From positions 29,533,918 through 29,597,917 of the forward strand of contig CM066921.1 in the NCBI GenBank assembly GCA_033964015.1: a stretch of 64,000 nt of DNA, given 5' to 3'. The position numbers and the translations under genes were made by a program. Shown piece by piece: positions 19,577 through 32,600 of this stretch. The DNA comes from Scolanthus callimorphus (taxonomy: Eukaryota > Cnidaria > Anthozoa > Actiniaria > Edwardsiidae). The notes beneath the pieces were generated by a model. The model was not told the DNA's origin and made no database searches. It saw only the letters and a program-made list of their open reading frames with translations. The first letter of the stretch is position 1. Each line of letters begins with the position of its first letter.

Positions 19577-20624
19577 TCATTCTTTTTTCTTGCCGCACAT
19601 CTGTTTATGTTCCGTCCAATGTTGTTTCTGACAAACTGACGAGCAATACCACGCCTTCCCGCCACAGATTCCGTTACACTTCTTCAGTTTCTCCTCATTA
19701 TTCGTTTTACCGCAGTTACTACAAGCTCTAAGCGCGGTCCTGGGGTTAATTGAGTGTGTTTTCTTGAGATTTAGCACATGAATTTCCGAGAATGCCTGGA
19801 AATCAGGTTCATATCCTCCGTGGTAACCATGTACGGCGTATATGTGATCCTCTCCGTCGCTGACGAGCACACACTTGGCGCGCTTGCTAATAGAGGCGTT
19901 CGCTAGAATTGGACAAATAGTTCAATTAGCGCATGATAGAAGTTCCTAGTCTTTCACAGCAAAGAGATGAGAACAACATGTTCTCAAGAATAGATTAGGA
20001 ATTATCCCTAATGGTAAACTTCTTTATTCAAGATTCTATACCGCGCGTTAACTCAGAAGACAAATCTGAAAGTGACCATTTCGGGAAACTCATAAATTCT
20101 AGTTACCGCGCGGTATAGAATCTTGAATAAAGAAATTTAGTATTACTTCACACGCGCTTGCCTTAATTCTTTACAGTTGATAGTCCCTAATTGGCAAATG
20201 TGCTTATTTTAGGGACTATCCCTAATACACTGCAATGTTTATTTGACATGCGCAAGTGTCCCACGTGGTTTAAGGTTGCTGTAGTACAAAAGAGCAGATT
20301 TCGTAAGACTGTGAAAAGTTCCGCGACAAAGTTGTACCGCTCCGCGACCATGACCGCGCCGCGACTAAGTGATTTCATTCGGTATCTACAGCAGGCCAGG
20401 TTCGGTACCGCGACAGTACCGCGCCGTGTCACGGCACTTTTCACAGTCATACGAAATCTGCTCTAGTGTAGAGCGCTCAGGAAAGGGTGCAAGGTAGGTG
20501 GGGGTTCTGGGGCTGCTTTTTTTTGGTTCGGACTATTTTAGCCTGGAGCGTAGTTTTAGGTCGAGAAACGCGAGTTTGCTTTCGCTTGGCCGCCATCTTG
20601 GATTTGTGACAGAATGTGACAAAT

Positions 20625-20658
<34 letters not shown>

Positions 20659-23600
20659 GAAGGCAACCCTAAAACTACGCTCCAGGCTAGAACTATTTAG
20701 AGTATTCATTCATACACATTGCTTCGTTCTATTAGAGTTCATTCGTAAACACAGCTTCGTTATATTCATAGTCTTTAATAGAACGAAGATAATTATATTA
20801 GGGATAGTCCCTAAAATAAGTGCATTTGCGAATTAGGGATAACTAGGCTAATCTATTCTTGAGAACATGTTGTTCACAGGAAGGAGATGAGGTAGATATG
20901 AACCATTCTCGTGTCCAGACCTCCACGGCTTCTCGTTTCGCGGGGGAGGCTCTGATGCAACCATTTGAGGGCTTACGTTGATTGGATGATTTTGAACGTC
21001 GAGGCTTGTGGAGAAAGGTATTCATTTGAATACTCTTGGCATTCATTTGAATATAATAATCTTTCTTTGTTTGGGATGCTTCCATGTTTAGACCGGTTTT
21101 CACATGACTGGCGTGAAAACAATTGCAATCGAGCAATCACTAGCCAATCAGAATAGAGAGAAATCACAACTTGCTCCTAAATGGCTTTTTTCTTAGCCAA
21201 TTGCAAGCCCAACCAATTACTAACTAATTACACAATTGTATTTACTACAGAATTTGATTGGCTGAGAAAAACGAGTAGCCAATGAGAACGCAAAGCCATC
21301 GCAATTACATAACAAGTCTTGACAGTCATGTAAAATCCGCTCTATACCCTTCAGTGCTTAATAACAGTCGCTTCAGTGGCGCGCAATGGATTGTGGGGTG
21401 AATAGACAGACGCGCAAAGGTTTGTGGACCGGGTGAAAGATTCGACCTTCCCATAGTCCTTTTCCAAGTAACGCAATACCGGTAACGCTCCAGTAACGCA
21501 AAAACGCCCTTCTAAGAAACACAAGTAACGACTGGGTACGAGTTTGGCGAAACCACTAGCCAATCAGGAGTGGAAGCCATTCAACAACAAAGCCAATCAG
21601 GAGTGGAAGCCATTCAACAACAAACCAATCAGGAGGCGAAGTAAGTCAGATTTGCGTTTAGTCATGACGTGGGCAATGGCGCGCTTTGATTTAGTTCGCA
21701 ATTTGATTGGCTGATAGACAAAAGACTTTGCTCTCGACCAATAGAAACGCTGACTAAACGCAAGTCTAGCTTACTTTCGACGCTCATCTGAAATCCGCTC
21801 TATTAAGCCTGGTCCTCACTTGGACGCAAGCATAAGCATAAGGACAGGTGAGGACATGCACGACGCGAACTTAAGCACAAGCGCAAGGCCGGCGCAAGAA
21901 GAACAAGACTTGTCCTCACTGTCCTATGCTTATGCTTGCGTTTGCCTGCTTGTGTCCTAGTGAGAACCAGGCTTAACACAAAATGTGACTAACCCGGAGT
22001 CTGGATGACGCAAAACGAGTCAGACGAGCTGACGAACTCAAAGGTATCACCAAGATATGAGCTCCAACACATGGACGCGGGTTCCTCTGCTGTGTCGTCC
22101 TTGAAGAAAGTCGCGTACACACTAGTGGTGTAACCACCAAACATTACTGCTCCTCGAGATGTCACGGCGGCTGAGTATTCACATCTGAAAACATGACAGA
22201 TTAGAGAAGTTTTTCAAACGACTATCGACAGTAAATCGTAAAATTACTATGGAAAAATGGAGGAACCCCAGATTACCTCTCAAATATTTTTTTGCATTCC
22301 TATCAAACTCATAAATATAATCTTAGGAATTCATTGGGTAATTTGTTTGTGCCCAGACCAAACAAGGAAGCAGGGAAACGCAGCTTCCAATACAGAGGAG
22401 CTGTCCTGTGGAATAGCCTTCCAAATAGCATTAAAACACATCTTTTCAAAATTTTAACAAATCCCTATAATTCAAATATATATATAAATAGATATATAGA
22501 TAGTTAGTTTTTGAATAATACACAGCTCTTGGGAAGAGCATATTCTTACTATGTAATTTTTATGAAAAGATTCTAAAGTTTGATTGATTGATGTCAAATG
22601 GACAATCAGGAGACAATTACATATAATTGTTTTTGTTTTTATAAACTAATTTATTGAAATCAATGCCATGTTAATGTATTTTTTCACGGCACCAATAAAA
22701 GTATCTATCTATCTAAGGGACCGTTCTTTTTTATCAGGGAGGGGGGGCTGGTGGAAATGAGGGGAGACCCTGTATTTTTTTTGGTGGCCCCCCCTTTCAT
22801 GTCCGTATTTTTTTAGGTGGCCCCCCCAAATCCAATGTATTTTTTCTGGTGCCCCCCCCCCCCCACCCCCCTTATAAATGCTTGCCCTGTAAGATAGACT
22901 CTTGCCTAAGTGATGCAGTCTCATTCTTCTTAACGTTTTTTCTTACTTCTGTCAAAGCTAAGGAAGCGATCCCCCCTCAGAACTATTAAGCGTTTTCGTG
23001 ACACCACCTCAGGTCCCCTATTTGACCTAGTAGAAGACATTTTACATAAAGAAGGGGCCACATAATCTTTGCGCGCGAAGCGCGCCCAACTTTTGATAAC
23101 CGCATTTCATCAAGCCTCAGAAAAAGGGTAGATGGTTTTTGTGTATAGTAACCAAAGCCTGTCAGGAGCCCAGGAAATACGCTAATTATATAGGTTATAT
23201 GAAAGCTCCTGAGCCTTTAGGTAATATTTTTCATGCGCTCCGCAAATGAAGAAATTAACGTTTAGCCAAATGACTAAACGTTGAACTCACGCTTACCTTA
23301 GGTGTGTTCTTTCAAACATAGAGACTGCCCGGCAGGCCTATCAGTGCATATTATATGTTAAATTCTGCATGCGCGCGAAGCGCGCCGAAATTTTTATTAA
23401 GTATTGAGTGAAATTAGAAACATATAAGCGAGTTGAAACATGTAACAAACATATTGCATGCTGTAAAAAATACAAACTTTTCGTTTCCTCCCTGTTATAT
23501 GCTTGTATTTTTTTGGGTGACCCCCCTTTAGTTGCGTATTTTTTGGGTGACCCCCCCTTTGAGGCCGTATTTTTTTGGGTGACCCCCCCTCATTTCCACC

Positions 23601-26600
23601 AGCCCCCCCTCCCTGATAAAAAATGAACGGTCCCTAATTTTAGCAGCTTTCGGCATCAATAAACCCAGTTTTTCACTGAGGCAGAGCCAGCTCCTCAGAT
23701 CGCAAATCTTTCGTGAGATTTGAGGTTCAAAGACCATATTTTCCTCAGGTATAAATTATGGCATTTCAAATTATCCATAATGGCGGCCAGGGCCCGGTTC
23801 CTAGAAAGTCGGTTAACACTAACCCGGGGTTAATTGTGGCTATTCGGGACATCTTATTATCCCTAGGTTAGCGGTAACCATCTTTTTAGGAACCGGGCCC
23901 AGGCAGCTTGGAGAAGAAGGCAACGTTTTCGATCACGTGACTTACCATCCCGCTTAATAAAACAAAGGGGCGTAGTTAGGGGGAGAGGTTCCTAGGAGGC
24001 CCGTGAGCACCCTTTGGGACGAAAATCTGGTGAACATCAAAGGTAGAACGGACAAAAGTGCTCAGAGTCATCATATTTTAAGTAGTTGCACGACCCAGAG
24101 AATGGAAACTGATTATACAGATAACAACCACAGCCAGGTACAGGGTTCGACGCAAACTAGTCTTAATAGAGATGTCTAGGGCGCTCCTGCGCTGGAATCG
24201 GAGCAACTTGTTTACCTTGACGCACCATTCATTTGTTTACCTTGACGCATCATTCAAGAAATTTTCATCAAGAAATACTCCGCAGTTGAGAGAAAAATAA
24301 AACTTAGTCTACATGATTAATATTAATATTAGGATTGAAATTTTGGATATGATTTGGACATTTCCTTGCACAAAAGAAAGAAATCTTGGATAATATTTAG
24401 GAAGTATTATGCACAGCCTCGTTTTCATGCAGAAAAAATCCTTTCCAAGGCGACCTAAAAAACGCAATTTTTCACCGTGTTCCCGTGATAGGATTTCTTA
24501 GGACTTTTAGTATGTTATAAAGGGGGACTTTCGGCACCTGAAACCGTCGAGAAACCTTCTGTTGCAATTAGTGACAGGTTGACCCCTTTTTTTTCCATAG
24601 AATGACTGGATTATAGCCCAATAGAAGCCGCCAAAGCGAGCGCAAACTCCTATAAGGGACCGTTCTTTTTTTATCAGGGAGGGGGGGCTGGTGGAAATGA
24701 GGGGAGACCCTGTATTTTTTTTGGTGGCCCCCCCTTTCATGTCCGTATTTTTTTAGGTGCCCCCCCCAAATCCAATGTATTTTTTCTGGTGCCCCCCCCA
24801 CCCCCCTTATAAATGCTTGCCCTGTAAGATAGACTCTTGCCTAAGTGATGCAGTCTCATTCTTCTTAACGTTTTTCTTACTTCTGTCAAAGCTAAGGAAC
24901 CGATCCCCCCTCAGAACTATTAAGCGTTTTCGTGACACCCACCTCAGGTCCCCTATTTGACCTAGTAGAAGACATTTTACATAAAGAAGGGGCCACATAA
25001 TCTTTGCGCGCGAAGCGCGCCCAACTTTTGATAACCGCATTTCATCAAGCCTCAGAAAAAGGGTAGATGGTTTTTTGTGTATAGTAACCAAAGCCTGTCA
25101 GGAGCCCAGGAAATACGCTAATTATATAGGTTATATGAAAGCTCCTGAGCCTTTAGGTAATATTTTTCATGCGCTCCGCAAATGAAGAAATTAACGTTTA
25201 GCCCAAATGACTAAACGTTGAACTCACGCTTACCTTAGGTGTGTTCTTTCAAACATAGAGACTGCCCGGCAGGCCTATCAGTGCATATTATATGTTAAAT
25301 TCTGCATGCGCGCGAAGCGCGCCGAAATTTTTATTAAGTATTGAGTGAAATTAGAAACATATAAGCGAGTTGAAACATGTAACAAACATATTGCATGCTG
25401 TAAAAAATACAAACTTTTCGTTTCCTCCCTGTTATATGCTTGTATTTTTTTGGGTGACCCCCCCTTTAGTGGCGTATTTTTTGGGTGACCCCCCCTTTGA
25501 GGCCGTATTTTTTTGGGTGACCCCCCCTCATTTCCACCAGCCCCCCCTCCCTGATAAAAAATGAACGGTCCCTAAGGGCCTGTTCACAGACAGACAGACA
25601 GATATTTTTTATTTGGTATCGTATACAAAAGTACATAGATGGGTAGTTCCAAATAAAACTTATTTAAAAAGAGATATAATTATTACTGGGATATCTCAGG
25701 GGTTAGGGACAAAACTGGCTCTGTTTCACATGAGAAAAAATGTCTAAAGCGCATGCGCCACGCACGCGCAAAATCACGAACTGCAAGTTTTGGTTTTGAT
25801 ATGGGGGAAATACTTACAGACCTTCCAAATAAGGTAAACTTCCTTATTAGGAAATTAGGATTTCCTAATAAGGAAGTTTAGCAACGTTCGCAATTCCACA
25901 GTTTTGGGCGAAATATTCTTGATAAGTAGCACGAATTCCAAGCTAGTCTATCCAGAACAATGGCTTTTCAAACTTGGTGCCATATTTGAATTCGGTGTAT
26001 GCGGTAACTTTACAGTTAAAATCGTTGCATCGCGAACCCGCGCGTATTTGTGTTTGACTTTGCTGTTCCGCCAGTCTAATCTTATGAGCCAATCAGACTC
26101 TCGCCCTGTTTTGCCTAGTGCAGTCACATGGCTTTCCGTCGCGACGTTGTCTGGTTTCAGTTCAGAGAGAAGCCAGTTGACTGCACTACACGAAACAGGG
26201 CAATAGTTTCATTGGCTCAGAGAGTTTGATTGGCGGAACAGCAAAGTCAAAAATCCAAAAATGCAACGCTTTTAGCTGTAAGTCATTCATCTTCGAGAGC
26301 GCCAACAATAATTTTGCTTCCCCCGTCCCTGGAGAAATGGGTTACCTTGACACTGGCGCATTCCCATACATCTGCTCCTGTACCCACACCCCTTGCTCGA
26401 GGTCGTAGTACCACAAATCATTCAGCATCGTGTTGTTGTACTCGTAGTTGCTGATCGCGCTGATCGGGTCGTCATGCTCGGCCCGTATTAACGGCCTCTT
26501 CATGGACCCCCCCATGATATAGAGCCTGTTCCGAGGGACATCGGGCCACATAACGTGATTATATCTCGGCTCCGGTAGATTCACTCCTTCCACGTAAGGA

Positions 26601-29600
26601 TTCCGGTCATCAGTGCCTGGGAATCATAAAGAAAACAATTTAAAGGGAGCCTGTCCCGATACGCGCATGCTCCAGAAGCGATCACTGAATCATCAACAAC
26701 ACAATCAAACCATCCTATCAGATAACTATTTTTAAGAATATGTAACGCTAAAAAAACATGGCCCGATGGATTGAGAAGTAGCGAGATTATATACGATTTG
26801 TTTTCGAGGTTTTTAGCCTTCGCTGGCCATCGTTACGGGACGATACTTCTTTGATTTGAGAGATGCGCAAAACAGCTGCGCAGTTGCGTGCTTTCAGTAC
26901 GCTATAGTATGCTTCTTTCGATGATTACAAACGGGTTCGCTCTCGTAAATGCATCATGAGTAACCATGGCTCACTCACTACCGTCGGTTGCATCTATACG
27001 CTCGACAATAATGTTCTGTCTCCACGTGAAACTTCAAAGTTTGCCCGCGCATGCGCTCCGAAATCCAAAACGGCAGCGCGGCGATGCTTCTTGCCCATTC
27101 TCGTACCCAGAGCTCCCCGGCTCGTTCTCACCTCGCAGGAGAGGCTCTGGTGACATCCATTTGAAAACCTTTGCTGATTGGCTGGTTTTGAACGTTGGTG
27201 CATGCGCAATATCTTTCTCTCAACGGCTCTGTATAAATCTCGCGCATGCGTAAGTGGCTGTCACCAGAGCCTCCCCCGCGAGGAGACGAGCCGGGGAGCT
27301 CTGGGTAAGAGAATGCTTCTTGCCATATATAGATTTAGGTACTGCCTAAAAAGCGGAGCTCCCAGTAAGCTTTATAGCGTTCATGCCGTCACCGTTGACG
27401 TCATATATGACGCCACTTTGCTGCGTTCTTCCAGTCACCTAGACAATTTTGCTAAAGTTGCCTCGAATTGAAGTCCTCCCTTCCTGAGATGTGAATTTTC
27501 CAAGCTTTGATTGCGTCATCGATGACGCCACATCGCGTGACCCTTTTCTTGAGCTTCTCTAGTCACCTACTGTAGACAGTTTTGCCTGAGTTTCTTTGTA
27601 GCTTCATATGGGGCTCCGCTGGCACCTTTGAGAAAGCTCCGCTAAAAACAACGCTCCACCGCCTGCTAGGCTAAATGATCCTTACCTGTAATTTTGTGCC
27701 AGCGTTTGGTGGGAAAGTGAAGAGAGTACAGATTGTTACAATGTTGGATGTCTCGCCCATTCAGCTGTCCCGAGCCTCCAAACACGTACATTGTATCACC
27801 AATAACACACGCAGTGTGCTCAGCAAGACAGGGGACACGACCTTTAACTGAAACTTTCTTCCAAGATTTGTTCTGAAAACAAAAAGAATCATGGAAGCTT
27901 GTACAAAATTATATTGATCTGTTTTTTCCCTTGTATCATAGCATACCCGAGTTTCAAAGTAAGTTTTGACATTTGGTATTTCTTTGACTTGTCCAATCAC
28001 AAGCATTCGTCATACAACTTCCATATAAGGATGTCTATATAGGAGGCTCTCATGTCCAAATACGAGGTTCATTTGCATTTATACACATTGCTTCCTTCTA
28101 TTGTAAGTCTACCTATAACCTAAATGACATGCACGTGCCAGTTAGCACATCTTACCACACGCATGTACTAGGTATATAGTACACACACCATATACTGTAT
28201 ACACACCTTAAAGTTATACTGCCAAACTTCATTCCTGTCACAATATCCCCCATACACGTACATACAGTCCCTCCACACCACTGCTGTGTGGTCACACAGG
28301 TTTCCAACACAATTGCATGGTATCGGCAACCTCTGCCATTTCTTGGTCTTGAGATCAAACACCTGCAGGTATAAGAAGAGCATGTGAATAGTTCAGAAAG
28401 GGATGCTGAAAATCACCGCTCAAATTACAGCTATTTTGAGTATTCTGCGAACTCTCGAGATCGATTTCCAACCGTCAAACTGCTTTCTGGCTTCCGTCAA
28501 TCAAACTTTGAAACTCTTTGGAATACAAAGAATTCAGTTATTCGCCATCCTAGTGAAATGGCCAAACATACAGCATCTTTTACTATCTTTCTCTAAATAA
28601 ATGGCCTAACTTAGGGACCACTCATTTTTTATCAGGGAGGGGGGGCTGGTGGAAATGGGGGGGGCACCCAAAAAAATACGGCCTCAAAGGGGGGGCCACC
28701 CAAAAAAATACGCCCCTAAAGGGGGGGTCACCAAAAAATACAAGCACATAACAGGGAGGGAACGAAAAGTTTGTATTTTTTATAGCATGCTGTAGGCAAG
28801 AAAATACTGACAGTACAACTACAACTCAGTGTCTATTCAAGGTTTGGTATAAGGAACGTGTGAGGGCTCCTATGTTTGTGGGGAGGGTCCTAATTTTTTT
28901 ACACTGAAGAGATCATTATGGTACATGCACACCCTGTAATTGTTTTTTTTCGCGTGCCTATAGGGATGGTACAAATTTTTCTTGTTCTGGAGAGGGTCGT
29001 AATTTTTTCAGCAAGATTTGGACAATGAAGAGAGTGAAACAGCTACAGATAGTAGTTATTCGAGCAACTTCTCTGTCATATGCATTTTTCTACTTAACTT
29101 CACCAGAAACATATAGCTTAGTTGAAACATGTAACGGCGAACCATGCTGTGGATTATTCGTGGCAAGTTTATGACCATATTAAATGAACTCTCGCCTGCT
29201 TACCCAATCAGGTTTTCTTTTCATAAAATTTCATTTTTTTGCTCAAATATAGTAGTGCAACAGTGTAAGTGATAATAAGTGATAACGTCCTGCAAAATCT
29301 GTTCAATTTTTTACTCTGCGAATATTTCGCAGCTTGGTACTAAAGCTGACTTCACTCAATACTTAATAAACAATAACATCTAATATGCGTTTTGAGTTTT
29401 TGACGAGAAAAATAAGCCCTCCCAACAATGAAAGTCCTGCCAGGCAATCTCTATTTTCGAAAGAAGATCCCTTAGGTAAGCGTGAGTTCAACGTTTGCTT
29501 ACAAGCATAGAAATTCGTACATGGCATTCTCGAACCCAGAGCTCCCCGGCTCGTCAACATCGCGGGGGAGGCTCTGGTGACAGCCACTGACGCATGCGCG

Positions 29601-32600
29601 AGATTTAATACAGAGCCGCTGAGAGAAAGACCTTTCAGCGCATGCTCCAAAGCTCAACATCAGCCAATCAGCGACGGCCATCAAATGGATGTCCCCAGAG
29701 CCTCCCCTGTGAGCAGACGAGCTGGGGAGCTCTGGGTACGAGAATGCGCACATGGATAATAATAAGTTCGTCATTTGCGGCGCATAGTTGCGCGCATGAA
29801 AAATATAACCTAAAGGCTCAGGAGCCCTTCACTAGGAGCTTTCATCATAGTTAGCGTATTTAATTCCTGGGCTCCTGACAGGCTTTGTTTACTATACACA
29901 AAAAACGGAATGTTCATCTACCCTCTTTCTGAGGCTTGATGAAATGCGCTTATCAAAAGTTGGGCGAGCTTCGCGCGCAACGAAAGAAATATGTCCACCC
30001 ACTCTTTCTGTAAAATGTCTTCTACTAGGTCAAAAGGGGGACTGGAGGGGGTTTCACGAAAACGTTTAATAGTTCTGAGGGGGGATCGGTTCCTTAGCTT
30101 TGACAGAAGAAAAAAGTTTTATCTGCTATTAAGAAGAATGAGACTGCATCACTCGGACAAGAGTCTATCTGGCAGGGCAAGCATTTATAAGATGGGGGGG
30201 GGGGGGGGGGGGGGGGGGGCATCAGAAAAAATACATTTGGGGGGGATTTGGGGGGGCCACCTAAAAAAATACGGACATGAAAGGGGGCACAGCTATATTC
30301 CTGCAGGTTTTATTTCTGTAAACATATAAACCGACATGCACCTACTGCGATTTTCATAATTCTGCGAACTCTACAACGACCAACAAACCGCGGTTTGGCT
30401 TCCGTTACTCCCAGGGGGCGTACTCGGATATAAACATGATGGGGGGGGGGGGAGCCGACGTATTTATAGAAATAGTTTATGTATATGAAATTTATAGAAA
30501 AAGTATTTTTTGGGGTTGAAAATTCTACCAGGTATTTTTATGGGGTTGAAACTTCTGACAGGCGAGTTGAACATCAAGATACTACCTTAATTTCGGGAAA
30601 CATAATGGGACAGGCATCATGTGTTTGCTGATATTAAATAGCCTTTTCAGGCTAATATCAAACTTTGGGAGCAGGTATTTTGTGGGTATCGTCATTTTGT
30701 ATCCAAATAACCCCCCCTGGGCTGTCACTCATATGGGTGAACAACTATGGGCGATTTCATGGAGGCTTTTATAGATCTCAATGATTTCATAGGGTCTAAC
30801 TAGGCTTCCAAACATAATTTTTCACTGTAAAATGCAAACCAAACACAGAAAAACGTGTGGACTTGACAAGGTTTGATTGACGGAAGCCAAAACACAGTTT
30901 GGTGTTCGGAAAGGTCAAGTGGGAGTTCGCAGAATTATGAACATTGCAGTAAACAATTAAATTAACAAGGAGGACAAACCCATTAACAATATTATAAATG
31001 GTATCATCCAAAACTACACAAGAAATATCAATTGAGCAGTGTCAATGCAGGGGCCGATGTTAACTGTTTTTGAGAGGTGTTATTAGTACCTAATTAAAAA
31101 ATTCCAGTCACAAAATAGCGATGTTGTTCGCCATAAGCACTTGTTTTTGACCGCCCCCCCATTCATCCAGAATTTCCAAATGGCTTACCCCCCATGCATA
31201 TAGAATTCCTTAGAGGATATACTAGCTTCCAGCTTCGAACCTCCCCCCTCCCAGACAGAATTCCAAGCTTGAAAACCCCCATCCCATTCAGAATTTCCAA
31301 ATGCAGCCCACCCCCGGGGTACATATATTTTTTGCCCGATAGAAATCTGCTCCCAAAATTTTTTTCTCACAAATTATTGCTGTTTATGGCTACTTTGAGA
31401 AGGGCATTTTTTAAAAACCTATTGACTGGAAAGGATCAAAGTCGCCATTTGCCAACTAGGCTGAAATGTTTGCTCACCAAACCCTAGATCTAGTCGCCAT
31501 TGGTGACCACATGGTCACAATGTTGGCCTGTGCAATAAAAGTGTCAATATTTTTCATGTTTTAGTAAACTGAACATTTATTTATACATAGTATCCTACCT
31601 CAAATTCTTTACAGGGCAATGTTCAATGTCAGCTCCGCCGAGTACATAGATAGCATTGTTGTAAAACACAGCAGTGTGACCTTGCTGACCCTCAACTACC
31701 GGTAAGACAAACATGTTTCAGTAACATGCATATTGTAGGAAGTTGGGGTGCCCAAACTCCCAATGATTTTCTGAAAGCATGCTGATGCCTTATGGCCACA
31801 TTTTGGTAGCGCTGTTCTTCTTGCCTTGGATCCCCCTCCCCCAAGAATATTACTATTTTTTAAAATGCATACTAGTTCAATAACTTTAGCAGTCTATTAT
31901 TAAGTTGATTTATGTTCCTCGCAACAGAATACCTTCTCCTCTTGATCTGCCATCTCTCCAGAGAAGTTTCCACTCAGCTCCGTAGTAGTTTAGCCTCCTG
32001 TCAATTTTCTCATCAAGGGGAGGGGTATGTAATAATGAGCGCTTGTGATTGGACAAGTCAAAGAAATCCTTCTTTGCTTTCTTAACTAGAAGAGGAGAGA
32101 GAAGTCAGAGGGGGTCATAACTTTCTAGGAAAGGGGGAGTGGTGTATATGAAAACAGGTACAGGGTGTGCATGTACCATAATGATCTCTTCAGTGGTGAA
32201 GAACAAGGGCGGCTTGGTGGCGCAAGGTATGACTAGGTGGCACAGTGTGTTTGTGCATGGCACACGGTGCATACGGTCCTAAGTTTGAATCTTACTACTC
32301 AATTGTTTGCAGACCATGAGTTTTGGTCCGGGTGGCATTCAAATCCATGACCTCCTGCTCAAAACTGGTGAGCTCTCACTGTCTTACTGGATGGCCAGCT
32401 GACTCACAATTCTGACCGTTTTTCATATAGCTGTCAAGCATTTTCAAAAGCATTTCATCTGACCAAGAACTTGGGTTTTTTCGTTAGTGTGCATGATCCA
32501 AATACTGTTGTCGGAAATTGATTGTTGGCTATATGAGTTTTGCCCATCAAGATAAGACGCCCTTTGACCGTAACTGCTAAAATTCAACAAACAATCTTCG

